Positions 1 through 8,812 of a DNA stretch of 64,000 nucleotides are shown piece after piece. The DNA comes from Thalassospira mesophila (GTDB lineage: Bacteria; Pseudomonadota; Alphaproteobacteria; Rhodospirillales; Thalassospiraceae), in assembly GCF_002115755.1 (NCBI RefSeq), contig NZ_JFKA01000005.1, positions 310,001-374,000 on the forward strand, in the 5' to 3' direction. The stretch's first letter is position 1; every line of letters begins with the position of its first letter. The position numbers and the translations under genes are program-made. Under the pieces are notes generated by a model. The model was not told the DNA's origin. It ran no database searches and worked only from the letters and a program-made list of their open reading frames with translations.

Positions 1-225
1 GAAAATTTCTTCACCATTTTCAACATCAATGGTGAAGAAATCTATCATCGTCATCGGAATGCCCTGCAACACCTTGGCCAGCGAGTCGACCGACGGGCTG
101 ACCCGGTTTTGCTCGATGGTGGAAATGGTACTGTTTGTCACCCCGGCACGCCGTGCCAGTTCACGTTGTGACAAACCATACATGTTACGAATTGCCTTCA
201 GACGATCTCCGACCTTTTGGCTCAT
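1..225 (-). CDS. XRE-family transcriptional regulator (C-terminus cut by window edge)
   Basis: Only the first 75 codons are inside the window; the gene continues past position 1. The visible part is a complete helix-turn-helix of the XRE/Cro class (residues about 8-62, containing LSQRELARRAGV and NSTISTIEQNRVSPS), followed by the start of what is usually a sugar/polyamine-sensing cupin domain. Regulators of this build (PuuR type) commonly control polyamine catabolism. It lies 32 bases downstream of the glutamine-synthetase-like gene on the same strand, so the two are probably co-transcribed, and the neighbourhood fits a PuuR-like role. The cupin half is inferred, because it is outside the window. 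The ATG at 223-225 is the natural family start. Confidence 0.85.
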   Translation of the reverse strand, partial: MSQKVGDRLKAIRNMYGLSQRELARRAGVTNSTISTIEQNRVSPSVDSLAKVLQGIPMTMIDFFTIDVENGEEIF

Positions 226-257
226 CTTTTTATCCTTGGCACCGGCCACTTTGGCAC

Positions 258-1637
258 TCAAACCGCGTCAAGATACCAGCGGTGTTCAAGCGGCGTTACC
301 TCGGCAAAAAACTCGTCATATTCGGCACGACGGCAGATATCGAAAACCTCGACAAACTGTTCGCCCAGATATTCACGCATAATTTTACCGTTGATGAAAT
401 GGTCCAGTGCCGAAATCATGCTGCGCGGCACAACCAGGCCTTTGTTCTGCTCATAGCCATTACCTTCAACCGGCTCGCCGGGATCGAGCTTGTTTTTCAG
501 GCCATAGTGAACGCCAGCCAACACACATGCCAATACCAGATAGGGGTTTGCATCCGCCCCGGAAACCCGGTGCTCCACCCGTGCGGCCTTGGCATTGCCC
601 GCCGGAACGCGCAACGCCACAGTCCGGTTGTTCAAACCCCAGTTCGGCGACATCGGCGCATAGGCCTTGTTTTGAAACCGGCGATAGGAATTCGGGTTGG
701 GGGCAAAAATGGCCATGCTTTCAAACATCGATGCCTGCAAGCCGCCAATGGCGTTTTTCAGAAGGTCGGAAACTTCTTCATCGCCAACCGGGCTGAAAAC
801 GTTGTTTCCTTCGGCATCACGCAAGCTGACATGAATATGCAGCCCGTTGCCCGCCTGATCGGAATAGGGCTTGGCCATAAAGGTTGCTGTCACCTTGTTG
901 TCCCAGGCAATGCCTTTGACAACACGTTTAAGCTGCATGGCATGGTCAGCGGCTTCCATCGGGTCACTGACATGGCCCAGATTAATCTCGAACTGGCCCG
1001 GGCCCGCTTCGGCGACAATCGTATCGGCCGGAATACCCTGCCGGTTCAACTCGCTTACGGCGTCGTGCAAAACCCGGTCAAAGTTTTCAATTTCCTGAAG
1101 ACCATAAACCTGAATACCGTCGGCGGCATAACTGCCATCAAGCGGTGCTGGCGGAATAGGCCGCCCGGTTTCGTTCTGGTCTGCCAGATAAAATTCCAGT
1201 TCCAGCGCCACGGTCGGATAAAACCCGTCCGCTGCCAGCCGGTTTACAACAGATTGCAGCACATTACGCGGATCGGCAAAAAACGGTGCCCCATCCAGAT
1301 CGTAAAGCGACACCATCACCTGTGCCAGCGCCTGTTCCCCGTAAGGAACGCGATGAAGCGTTCCTGAAATCGGTTTGGCAACGCTGTCACGGTCCCCGCT
1401 GGACCACAAAAGACCGGTTCCTTCCGGGTTATCCCCGGTAATATCGACCAGACAGATCGACCCCGGCATGTTAATGCCTTCGGCGTAGCTTTTGAGGAAC
1501 TTGTTCTTTGTGACGCGTTTGCCACGAAAAACGCCATTGATATCCGGGAGCAACAACTCAACCAGTTCGATATCGGGGTTTGCCTCAAAAAAACGCTGGG
1601 CTTCCGCCCTGCTGTCTTCGACGAACGACGTGTTCAT
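258..1637 (-). CDS. puuA: Glutamine synthetase family protein, gamma-glutamylputrescine synthetase-like
   Basis: A 459-residue protein of the glutamine synthetase fold, the usual length for PuuA/GlnA3-type enzymes that ligate glutamate to an amine with ATP. Visible motifs are the beta-grasp region (LLPDINGVFRGKRV, about 29-42), the metal-binding ELE at 146-148, EAGPGQFEINL at 210-220, NGLHIHVS at 264-271, and the arginine-rich phosphate/glutamate region near 338-366. The tyrosine adenylylation loop of housekeeping GlnA is not evident. An XRE regulator lies just downstream, and a putrescine-type aminotransferase and PuuB-like oxidases lie close by. This supports gamma-glutamylation of putrescine or a related amine, but the substrate is inferred; other GlnA-like amine ligases look the same at this level. 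Confidence 0.82.
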   Translation of the reverse strand: MNTSFVEDSRAEAQRFFEANPDIELVELLLPDINGVFRGKRVTKNKFLKSYAEGINMPGSICLVDITGDNPEGTGLLWSSGDRDSVAKPISGTLHRVPYGEQALAQVMVSLYDLDGAPFFADPRNVLQSVVNRLAADGFYPTVALELEFYLADQNETGRPIPPAPLDGSYAADGIQVYGLQEIENFDRVLHDAVSELNRQGIPADTIVAEAGPGQFEINLGHVSDPMEAADHAMQLKRVVKGIAWDNKVTATFMAKPYSDQAGNGLHIHVSLRDAEGNNVFSPVGDEEVSDLLKNAIGGLQASMFESMAIFAPNPNSYRRFQNKAYAPMSPNWGLNNRTVALRVPAGNAKAARVEHRVSGADANPYLVLACVLAGVHYGLKNKLDPGEPVEGNGYEQNKGLVVPRSMISALDHFINGKIMREYLGEQFVEVFDICRRAEYDEFFAEVTPLEHRWYLDAV

Positions 1638-1942
1638 CGTCTATTACTCCCTGCACGGCTGTTCATTTGTATCATACCATTGTCATCGTGCCGCGCCGCA
1701 TCAAAACGGTCAAGCCTTCGTTCGATATATCGTTCAAGTTCGCCAATTACTGACAGAACACACAACACCAGATCATACCTTAAACTCATCGCACATCAAA
1801 CCACATTGGCAAAAACCCGCCAATAATTCTTCTGATGCGCAATCAAATTTATCACTTGCAAAGGTGTTCAAAAAAACGAACACTTACTCCAAACGTTCGA
1901 CATTTCGGACAATACCGACCTGTTACGCCGTCAGGAGAAGTC
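1638..1942. other. Divergent intergenic region between puuA-like and spuC-like genes
   Basis: About 305 bases with no convincing gene. It is AT-richer than the flanking coding sequence and must hold both divergent promoters. I see a perfect 10-base palindrome CGATATATCG at 1723-1732, set among GTTCG/GTTCA repeats, and an inverted repeat GTGTTC-N8-GAACAC at 1864-1883. Open frames that read through it are short and lack ribosome binding sites. Confidence 0.6.
1864..1883. promoter_or_regulatory. Inverted repeat, candidate operator of the polyamine regulator
   Basis: GTGTTC, eight bases, GAACAC: six-base arms about 60 bases upstream of the aminotransferase start. The position in a divergent promoter next to a PuuR-like gene makes it a candidate operator. 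Regulator identity is inferred. Confidence 0.4.
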
Positions 1943-3313
1943 ATGAACCAGCCCGAAAAAACCGCCTATTGGCAAAATCTTGACCAACAACACCATATCC
2001 ATCCATTCACCGACAGTGCTGACCTTAATAAAAAAGGTACCCGCATCATTACATCGGCATCGGGCGTCTTTATTAAAGACAGCGAAGGTAATAAATACCT
2101 TGATGGCATGGCGGGTCTGTGGTGCGTCAATATTGGCTATGGCCGCAAGGAACTGGCAGAAGCAGCTTATAAACAGATGCTCGAACTGCCCTATTACAAC
2201 AACTTTTTCCAGTGCGCACACGAGCCGGTCATCGAGCTTTCAAAAGTTCTGGCCGACATCACGCCTGCGCATATGAACCATGTTTTTTATGCCAATTCAG
2301 GGTCGGAAGCGAATGACACGGTTGTTCGCATGGTCCGCCAATACTGGAACCTGAAGGGCAAGCCCGAGAAAAACTATATCGTCAGCCGCAAAAACGCCTA
2401 TCACGGCTCGACCATCGCCGGGGCAACCCTTGGCGGTATGGCCGGGATGCACGCACAGGGCGGCCCGATGCTGCCCAATGTGGTGCATATCGACCAGCCC
2501 TACTGGTACGGTGAAGGGGGCGATTACACCCCCGAAGAGTTTGGCCTGATTGCCGCGCGCAAGCTCGAAGCAAAGATCGAGGAACTGGGCGCAGACAAGG
2601 TTGGTGCCTTTATCGGCGAGCCGGTCCAAGGTGCGGGCGGCGTTATCATTCCGCCATCAACCTATTGGCCGGAAATTCAGCGTATCTGCCAAAAATACGA
2701 CATCTTGCTGATTGCTGATGAAGTTATTTGCGGCTTTGGCCGTACCGGCAACTGGTTTGGCTCTGACACGTTTAATATCAAACCCGACCTGATGGCGATG
2801 GCCAAAGGCATGTCGTCGGGCTATCTCCCGATTTCAGCGGTTATGGTTGGCGACCGGGTTGCCAATGTCCTGATCAATGAAGGTGGTGAATTTACCCATG
2901 GCTTCACCTATTCCGGCCATCCGGCATCGGCGGCAGTGGCACTCGAAAATATTCGCATCATTCGCGACGAAAAAATGATCGAACGGGTGCGTGATGATAT
3001 CGGCCCGTATTTCCGCAAACAACTGGCAACACTGGAAGACCACCCCTTGGTTGGTGCCGTTGAAAGTGTCGGTCTGATCGCTGGCATGCCGTTGGTCGCG
3101 GACAAGAAAACCCGCAAGGGTTTTGACAAACCGGGGGCTGTTGGCACCATCTGCCGTGATTTCTGCGTTGAAAACGGGGTTATCATGCGCGCCTGTGGCG
3201 ACCGTATGGTGCTGTCACCGCCATTGATCATCAGCCATGATGAAGTTGACGAACTTGTCAAACGCGCCCGTGCCGCCTTTGACGCCACCGCCAAAAAAAT
3301 TGGCGTGATGTAA
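1943..3313 (+). CDS. spuC: Class III aminotransferase, putrescine/polyamine:pyruvate type
   Basis: A 456-residue PLP-dependent aminotransferase of fold type I, class III. The ATG at 1943 follows AGGAGAAG at good spacing; an upstream extension in the same frame is not needed. Visible are the PLP phosphate-binding NSGSEAND (118-125), the conserved DEVICGFGR (259-267) with the Asp contacting the pyridine nitrogen, and the Schiff-base lysine K288 in AMAKGMSSGY. The N-terminal pattern HPFTD...KKGTRIITSASGVFI and the GLWCVNIGYG segment are typical of SpuC/omega-aminotransferases using putrescine, spermidine or cadaverine with pyruvate. A strong hairpin terminator follows the stop. The amine preference is inferred from family and neighbours. 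Confidence 0.85.
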   Translation: MNQPEKTAYWQNLDQQHHIHPFTDSADLNKKGTRIITSASGVFIKDSEGNKYLDGMAGLWCVNIGYGRKELAEAAYKQMLELPYYNNFFQCAHEPVIELSKVLADITPAHMNHVFYANSGSEANDTVVRMVRQYWNLKGKPEKNYIVSRKNAYHGSTIAGATLGGMAGMHAQGGPMLPNVVHIDQPYWYGEGGDYTPEEFGLIAARKLEAKIEELGADKVGAFIGEPVQGAGGVIIPPSTYWPEIQRICQKYDILLIADEVICGFGRTGNWFGSDTFNIKPDLMAMAKGMSSGYLPISAVMVGDRVANVLINEGGEFTHGFTYSGHPASAAVALENIRIIRDEKMIERVRDDIGPYFRKQLATLEDHPLVGAVESVGLIAGMPLVADKKTRKGFDKPGAVGTICRDFCVENGVIMRACGDRMVLSPPLIISHDEVDELVKRARAAFDATAKKIGVM

Positions 3314-3337
3314 ACTTTATTGATTGGCTTTACGTTC

Positions 3338-3377
3338 AACACCCGGCACGATCCCGATTGTGCCGGGTGTTTTATTT
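3338..3377 (+). terminator. Rho-independent terminator after the aminotransferase
   Basis: A 12-base perfect stem (AACACCCGGCAC at 3338-3349 with GTGCCGGGTGTT at 3360-3371) closes a 10-base loop and is followed by TTATTTG. It separates the aminotransferase from the oxidase that begins at 3434. Confidence 0.85.
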
Positions 3378-3433
3378 GAACGCCAAACATCGCGTCACGC
3401 CCTGTTCGCCCCAGATAGGGATCAAAAACCAAT

Positions 3434-4801
3434 ATGTCCCGTTTTGCATCGCCACTTCACCGCCTGTATGAACCCGGCGCCTATCAAACCACCGAATTGC
3501 CAAGCAGTTTCTGGGCCGACAGTGTCGGCACGCTGCCCGCCTGTCAGGCCCTGTCGGCATCGGGCACGCTTAAAACCGATATCGCCATTATCGGGGGTGG
3601 TTATACCGGGCTGTCGGCGGCATTGCACCTGGCACAATCAGGACGGTCCGTCTCGGTTTTTGAAGCAAGCCGCCCCGGCTGGGGTGCATCAGGGCGCAAT
3701 GGCGGGTTTTGTTGTCTTGGCGGGTCGATGCAGTCGTGGGCTGGGCTGGCAAAACAGTTTGGCAACAATGCCAGCCGCCAGTTTGCCCAACACCAGCTTG
3801 CCGCCATTAACCTGGTTGACCACCGCGTTTCAGACTGGCAAGCCGATGTTGATCGCCATTCGGACGGTGAAATGGTTCTGGCCCACAAGGCCGGACGCGT
3901 CCGTGATTTGCACGCAGAAGCCCATGAACTGGCCCATTTTGCTGATATAAAAAGCACGTTTCACACTGCTGAATCCTTGCAAGAGCAGGGTATGAACGCC
4001 CATGGCATTGCCGGTGGTTTGCACGTAAAAGCAGGGTTTGGTCTGCACCCGTTCAAATATCTTGCCGCATTGCACAAGGCTTGCCTTGCGGCAGGTGTTC
4101 AGATTTTCGAACAGGCAGAAATTCAGCGCATCGATGACAACGGCGATACCGTCACGTTAACAAGCGACGATTGCCGCATTATTGCCGAAAACGCCATCAT
4201 CGCCACCAACGGATATAGTGCAGAAAACCTGCCCGGCTGGCTGGCCGGTCGGTTATTGCCGGTGATATCTGGCATTCTGGTCACCCGCCCCCTAAACGAC
4301 AGCGAATGGCGCGAACAGGGCTGGACCAGCGACATGATGGCCTATGACACAAGGGTATTACTGCATTATTTTCGCAAGCTGCCCGATGGACGTTTTATGT
4401 TTGGCGGTCGCGGGGGCCTGAACGCGACACAAGAAGGTCAACAAAAGGCCCGGGCAACGTTAATCGATGAATTTCACACCATGTTCCCGGCATGGCGCGA
4501 TATTAACATTACCCATCACTGGAACGGGCTGGCCTGCCTGTCGCAATCCTTGCGGCCTTTTGTCGGCCAAATCCCCGGGCACCCACGGCTATGGACATCC
4601 CTTGCCTATCACGGCAATGGGGTGGCCATGGCAAGTTATGCCGGTGATTTGCTGGCGCGTCGCATAACCGGCGATGCCACGGCGGCCGATGTTGGCCCGG
4701 TTATGGCTGTGCCACCCAAAAGGTTTCCCCTTGCCGGGTTGCGCCGCCAATATCGTTGGTTGGCCTATGCGGCTTATGGGTTTCGCGACCGATTTCTGTA
4801 A
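3434..4801 (+). CDS. puuB: FAD-dependent oxidoreductase (DAO superfamily), PuuB/OrdL-type amine oxidase
   Basis: A 455-residue flavoprotein of the DAO fold. The N-terminal extension (LYEPGAYQTTELPSSFWADS, 11-30) is typical of gamma-glutamylputrescine oxidases. The FAD-binding IIGGGYTGLSAALHLAQSG lies at 52-70, and the second flavin contact PGWGASGRNGG at 81-91 has the signature of this subfamily. The C-terminal part carries YHGNGVAMASYAGDLLA, which closes the flavin site. Expected reaction: oxidative deamination of a glutamylated or free amine to the aldehyde with release of H2O2. It lies downstream of the spuC-like gene on the same strand but behind a terminator. A paralogue lies at 5701-7056. 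Confidence 0.8.
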   Translation: MSRFASPLHRLYEPGAYQTTELPSSFWADSVGTLPACQALSASGTLKTDIAIIGGGYTGLSAALHLAQSGRSVSVFEASRPGWGASGRNGGFCCLGGSMQSWAGLAKQFGNNASRQFAQHQLAAINLVDHRVSDWQADVDRHSDGEMVLAHKAGRVRDLHAEAHELAHFADIKSTFHTAESLQEQGMNAHGIAGGLHVKAGFGLHPFKYLAALHKACLAAGVQIFEQAEIQRIDDNGDTVTLTSDDCRIIAENAIIATNGYSAENLPGWLAGRLLPVISGILVTRPLNDSEWREQGWTSDMMAYDTRVLLHYFRKLPDGRFMFGGRGGLNATQEGQQKARATLIDEFHTMFPAWRDINITHHWNGLACLSQSLRPFVGQIPGHPRLWTSLAYHGNGVAMASYAGDLLARRITGDATAADVGPVMAVPPKRFPLAGLRRQYRWLAYAAYGFRDRFL

Positions 4802-4835
4802 GGGCAACGTCACGGCCCTGCCGGGGGCTGTTTCG

Positions 4836-4847
4836 TGACATATGTCA
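4836..4847. promoter_or_regulatory. Perfect 12-base palindrome upstream of truncated haemoglobin
   Basis: TGACATATGTCA is perfectly self-complementary and sits 65 bases before the haemoglobin start, immediately ahead of a TACAAT hexamer (4851-4856). It is a candidate operator; I cannot name the regulator. Confidence 0.35.
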
Positions 4848-4911
4848 TGTTACAATGATAAAACCTGCCTTATAAACAGCGCCACCTTCACCCATGAATG
4901 AAAAGGCCGTT

Positions 4912-5412
4912 ATGTCTGATCAGATCCATTCCATTGATGAAAACGACAGCCTTAGCCATCAGGAACGCCGCGAACGGGCCACGCGCAAAATCATGGATGA
5001 AACCGGCATTGATCAGCAAATGATTCACGACGTGGTGCATGGTTTTTACGCCAAAGTGCGTGCTGATAATTTTTTAGGCCCCATATTTGATGCCCGCATC
5101 AAGGATTGGGACGGGCATTTAAACAATATGTGCCAGTTCTGGTCATCTGTCGCACTGGCCAGCGGTGCCTATTACGGGCGCCCGATGCAAAAACACATGC
5201 CCCTGCCCATTGACCGTCATCATTTTGACCAATGGCTGGAGCTGTTTGCGCAAACGCTGGCCGAAATTTGTCCGCCCGCAGCAGCGCGCCATTTTATGGA
5301 AAAAGCCTTACGAATTGCGCAAAGTTTTGAAGTGGGCATTGCCGCGCATAATGGCGTTATTCTGTCCAAGGGCGAACGGTACGACCCGGTTTCGAAATGG
5401 CAGCCGGAATAA
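4912..5412 (+). CDS. Group III truncated haemoglobin
   Basis: A 166-residue globin of the short 2-on-2 type, group III. The ATG at 4912 has AAGG five bases upstream; an ATG 18 bases earlier lacks a ribosome binding site. Group III features are visible: the VVHGFYAKVRADNFLGPIF segment (41-59), WDGHLNNMCQFWSSVAL (66-82), YYGRPMQKH with the proximal haem-ligating histidine at H95, and HFDQWLELFAQTL (104-116). Such proteins bind O2, NO or sulfide-type ligands in the cytoplasm, and their physiological role is usually unknown. It stands between two H2O2-producing amine oxidases but does not appear to be in an operon with them. The C-terminal tail after residue 150 is poorly conserved. Confidence 0.85.
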   Translation: MSDQIHSIDENDSLSHQERRERATRKIMDETGIDQQMIHDVVHGFYAKVRADNFLGPIFDARIKDWDGHLNNMCQFWSSVALASGAYYGRPMQKHMPLPIDRHHFDQWLELFAQTLAEICPPAAARHFMEKALRIAQSFEVGIAAHNGVILSKGERYDPVSKWQPE

Positions 5413-5489
5413 CATCTTCGCGGCAAGCGGACAAAAATAACGCACCATTTGCACCTGATCCACAGGCACTCTTCACCATTTTCGAGCCT

Positions 5490-5645
5490 TTAACATCGCT
5501 TCATAGCCAAAACGAGCTCTCCGTTGCCGCACGCGGCAAACGAGATATAGGCCGGCTCTACAAGATCGAGATACTTGACATCCCATAGGTCAGCTTCAAA
5601 AAGACGCCATTTACCGATCAGGAGACTGGCTCCATTAGCTGACAT
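5490..5645 (-). pseudogene. Small ORF or remnant resembling the N-terminus of a widespread uncharacterised protein
   Basis: A 51-codon frame whose ATG at 5645 has AAAAGG six bases upstream. The segment LIGKWRLFEADLWDVKYLDL (about 9-28), followed by VEPAYISF, matches the pattern I remember for a common small uncharacterised protein (G+WRIVEM-LWD-D-LDL-GPAYIEF). That family is about twice this length, and here the frame stops shortly after the motif, so this is probably a truncated remnant. The surrounding 5413-5700 interval is AT-richer than its neighbours and holds nothing else I can support. Family assignment is from memory only. Confidence 0.4.
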
Positions 5646-5700
5646 AATAAGCCTTTTATCGCCTGGCTGGCGATCATATCTACAGGTCGCCAACAACCTG

Positions 5701-7056
5701 TTAAAGCCGGTCGCGCAATGAAAACCACGTCATTGCCAGAACAAGCAATGGATACCGCAGGCTTTTGCCACCGGGAAACTGCGGCACAGGGATATTGGCC
5801 ATCACATCAAAGCGTTCCATCGTACCTGAAACAGCTTCCGCCATAATTTGCCCGGCCAGTGTCGCCATCGCAACCCCGTGCCCGGAATATCCACTGGCCG
5901 AAAACACCCGGTTTTCCACCCGGCGGAAATACGGCATCCGGTTCATGGTAATCGCCAGCGTCCCCCCCCAGCCATAATCAATGCGGGCATCGCGCAATTG
6001 CGGGTAAACTTCCAGCATATAAGGCTGAACAAAACTTTTGATGTCTTTGGGGAAATGATAGCTATAGGTTTCCCCGCCGCCAAACAGCATACGGTTATCG
6101 GCACTTAACCGGTAATAGTTGATGACAAATTTTGAATCCGCCACGGCAACGTCGTCACGGATCAATTCGCGGGCCATGTCATCGCCCAGCGGTTCGGTGG
6201 CGATGATAAAATTGTTAATCGGCATTACGCGCCGCGCCACCCGGTCTTCCAACCCGTCAAGATACCCGTTACAGCCTAAAATCAGCATTTGGCCGGTTAC
6301 AGTCTGCCCCCCGCGCACCTTTACGGTAACATTTTCACCCGTGGTATATTCGCTCACCATGGCGTTTTCATAAATGCGGACCCCGGCCTTTCGTGCCGCC
6401 ACGGCCAGACCAAGGGCAAAGTTTAACGGATGCAGGTGCCCTGCCCCCATATCAAGCGACCCGCCATGGTAAAATTCAGACCCCACCATTTTGTGCATTT
6501 CATCGCGATCAATCTTGCGAATCTGGTCATAACCATATTCATCACGCAATTTGTCGGCATATTCGTGGGTGCCTTTTACAAACCGTTCCCGGTGATCGGC
6601 ATGTAAAATGCCCGGTTTCCAGTCGCAGTTAATACCGTGTTTTTCAATCAGGCTTTTAACAATGTCCTTGGATTGTTCGGCGATGTCCCACAATTTGCGG
6701 GCATCATCGACGCCCAGCATTTTTTCAAGCTCGTCCTGTTCGCGCCGCTGGCCGGAGCCAACCTGCCCGCCATTGCGCCCCGATGCGCCCCAGCCCACCT
6801 TGTGGGCTTCAAGCAACACCACATCATAACCCAGTTCTGCCAGATGCAATGCCGACGACAACCCGGTAAACCCGCCCCCAATCACCACAACATCGCAGGT
6901 GACATCGCCATCAAACGTATCAAATCCATAAACGGGATGGGCCGACGCCGCGTAATAGGATGCCGGATAGGCCCCTGTCTTGTCGTTCGCCGTTAAAAAA
7001 CTGGGGGTAAACACAATATGCCTCGGTGTTGTGGACCTTGCCCAAGTGTGCGCCAT
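5701..7056 (-). CDS. puuB: FAD-dependent oxidoreductase, gamma-glutamylputrescine oxidase-like
   Basis: A 451-residue DAO-superfamily flavoprotein. The N-terminal PASYYAASA (31-39) is characteristic of PuuB/OrdL enzymes. The Rossmann FAD site VVVIGGGFTGLSSALHLAELG covers 57-76 and KVGWGASGRNGGQ covers 86-98. The C-terminal GYSGHGVAMATLAGQIMAE completes the flavin fold. It is a paralogue of the protein at 3434-4801 and closer to canonical PuuB. It follows the L-serine dehydratase by 42 bases on the same strand, so the two may be co-transcribed, although no metabolic link is obvious. The likely substrate is gamma-glutamylputrescine or a similar amine. Confidence 0.82.
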   Translation of the reverse strand: MAHTWARSTTPRHIVFTPSFLTANDKTGAYPASYYAASAHPVYGFDTFDGDVTCDVVVIGGGFTGLSSALHLAELGYDVVLLEAHKVGWGASGRNGGQVGSGQRREQDELEKMLGVDDARKLWDIAEQSKDIVKSLIEKHGINCDWKPGILHADHRERFVKGTHEYADKLRDEYGYDQIRKIDRDEMHKMVGSEFYHGGSLDMGAGHLHPLNFALGLAVAARKAGVRIYENAMVSEYTTGENVTVKVRGGQTVTGQMLILGCNGYLDGLEDRVARRVMPINNFIIATEPLGDDMARELIRDDVAVADSKFVINYYRLSADNRMLFGGGETYSYHFPKDIKSFVQPYMLEVYPQLRDARIDYGWGGTLAITMNRMPYFRRVENRVFSASGYSGHGVAMATLAGQIMAEAVSGTMERFDVMANIPVPQFPGGKSLRYPLLVLAMTWFSLRDRL

Positions 7057-7098
7057 TCACATCCAAACGCCAAGGGGGCAGATCAATTATTTGTGCAT

Positions 7099-8709
7099 TC
7101 ACTGCAGGTTAGCGGTTACTTCCTCAACCATTTTTTGCGCTGTTTTTGTGGCGGCACAGCCACCGCGTGCCGTGCAGCGTAAATCAGGATGCATCATGCT
7201 GCCAATTTTCACAGTTTGATCGACCAGTTCGTCATATCCCAAAACCGCATCAAACCCGGCAATCACCGCCATCGCAGATGAATAGGCATGCGATACCCCC
7301 GCAACATTGCGGGCATGACACGGAATTTCAACATCCCCGCCCACCGGGTCACAGACCAGCCCCAATGTGTTCATCAGGCACATGCTGGCGGCATCAAAAC
7401 ATTGTTCTGCGCTGCCACCATAAGCCTGCACAACCCCGGCCGCCGCCATCGCCGCCGACGCCCCGGTTTCCACCGAACACCCGCCGCATTCGGCGGCAAA
7501 TGTACCGCGTGCGGCAAATACAGCGCCAATTAACGCCATCACCTGCAGGGCATCCGTCGCCCCTTCAATGTCAATCCCGTGGCGCACCAACCCGTATAAC
7601 GTACCTGGCACAACCCCGGCACTGCCTGCGGTCGGCGCGGCCACCACCAACCCCCGGTTTGAATCACGCTCCATCGCCGCCAGGGCCCCGGCGATGGCGT
7701 CTTGCAATACAGAACCGCCCAACCCGGCGGGCAAATTGGCATCACGCACCCGCCGTGCGCGCAAGGTTAAAAACCGCATCACATTGTCGGCTTCGCGGGC
7801 GGCAAAACCTTCGTCAACAACACGCAGCATCAATTGCGCGCGCTCGACAAACAATTGCCGGGTTTCATCGCGCCCAAGGCCCAAACGCAGGGCTTCGAGT
7901 GCCAATGCCGTGTCGGACAACGATCCGTTATGGTCCTTCACAACATCAAGCACGCCATCGGTTGTTGAAAACAGATCATCGGTGGCACAAACCGGATATT
8001 GCGCTGCGTCTGCCACCAGAACCTGATCGACACCGGCAGTTGCACGCAATTTTGCAAGAACGTTACGATCTGGTACGCGCTGTAGTGATACCTCCAACCG
8101 TTCCGTCGCCGTGCCACCCGCGGTTACGATGGTTGTAATATCGCTGCCCAAAAGCTGGTTATTCTCTCCTGCCAACGAAACAAGGTTTTGTGTCTGCGCG
8201 CCAATGTCTGGCCCATACACAAATACAACGGCTGTTTTTCCCGTCAGGTAAACATTCTGCCCGTTCATCTGATCGATATAGAACATGCCCCCACCAACAG
8301 ACGCGCCCTGATACGCATCCGTTCGCACTGTGCCATCGGCTTGCTTTACCAGTAGTTCAAGATCAACCCGGTTCGCGTGATTGTTCCGGCTCAGGTCTGT
8401 AATCGACACGGCAAAGGTAAAGCCTTCACCCTTGCTGACCTTTCCCAGAACATCGCGAAAACCCGGATCAGTCAGGGCCACATTGGCAAGACCGGCGGCA
8501 AAGTTTTCGTCTGAACTTTGCGCCTGATAGACCGGCGCAAACGACCCGCGCGGATCAAACCGAATTTCGGCTTTCTCCAGCACTTCACCATTTGATGTTG
8601 AAAGCTGGCGCACCAGCCGCGCCATCATATAGGGTGCCGCACAATGCGAGCTTGACGGCCCGCGCATTACCGGCCCGATGACAGAATTTAACAGGCTGAT
8701 TTCCTGCAT
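7099..8709 (-). CDS. L-serine dehydratase (L-serine ammonia-lyase), iron-sulfur type, single chain
   Basis: A 536-residue protein combining the two domains of iron-sulfur L-serine dehydratases (SdaA/SdaB type), which deaminate L-serine to pyruvate. The start at 8709 gives MQEISLLNSVIGPVMRGPSSSH, the usual N-terminus; an upstream in-frame extension is rejected. The serine-site loop GPSSSHCAAPYMMARL is at about 16-31. The alpha domain contains ECGGCSVETGA, then CDPVGGDVEIPC, and a C-terminal LRCTARGGCAATKTA, which together offer the cysteines for the [4Fe-4S] cluster. The SSSHC variant (Cys where many family members have Thr) is slightly unusual. Subfamily is clear; exact substrate (L-serine versus L-threonine or a related beta-hydroxy amino acid) is inferred. 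Confidence 0.82.
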   Translation of the reverse strand: MQEISLLNSVIGPVMRGPSSSHCAAPYMMARLVRQLSTSNGEVLEKAEIRFDPRGSFAPVYQAQSSDENFAAGLANVALTDPGFRDVLGKVSKGEGFTFAVSITDLSRNNHANRVDLELLVKQADGTVRTDAYQGASVGGGMFYIDQMNGQNVYLTGKTAVVFVYGPDIGAQTQNLVSLAGENNQLLGSDITTIVTAGGTATERLEVSLQRVPDRNVLAKLRATAGVDQVLVADAAQYPVCATDDLFSTTDGVLDVVKDHNGSLSDTALALEALRLGLGRDETRQLFVERAQLMLRVVDEGFAAREADNVMRFLTLRARRVRDANLPAGLGGSVLQDAIAGALAAMERDSNRGLVVAAPTAGSAGVVPGTLYGLVRHGIDIEGATDALQVMALIGAVFAARGTFAAECGGCSVETGASAAMAAAGVVQAYGGSAEQCFDAASMCLMNTLGLVCDPVGGDVEIPCHARNVAGVSHAYSSAMAVIAGFDAVLGYDELVDQTVKIGSMMHPDLRCTARGGCAATKTAQKMVEEVTANLQ

Positions 8710-8812
8710 GGTCCCTCGCCTATAATCGATTGCATAAAATATCCGCAATCATCGCTGCAATGGCCCTGAAAAGCAATGCGAGCGGCAACGACAACACCCC
8801 TGAAACAGCGCC

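Noticed and set aside
135-1367. 410-codon open frame on the plus strand
   Set aside because: It lies antisense to the glutamine-synthetase-like gene, shows no family features and reads as a codon-bias shadow.
6920-7102. 60-codon minus-strand frame beginning at the serine dehydratase stop
   Set aside because: It overlaps the PuuB-like coding start in another frame and has no family resemblance.
7146-8138. 330-codon plus-strand frame
   Set aside because: It is antisense to the L-serine dehydratase, with Pro/Arg/His-rich composition typical of shadow frames.
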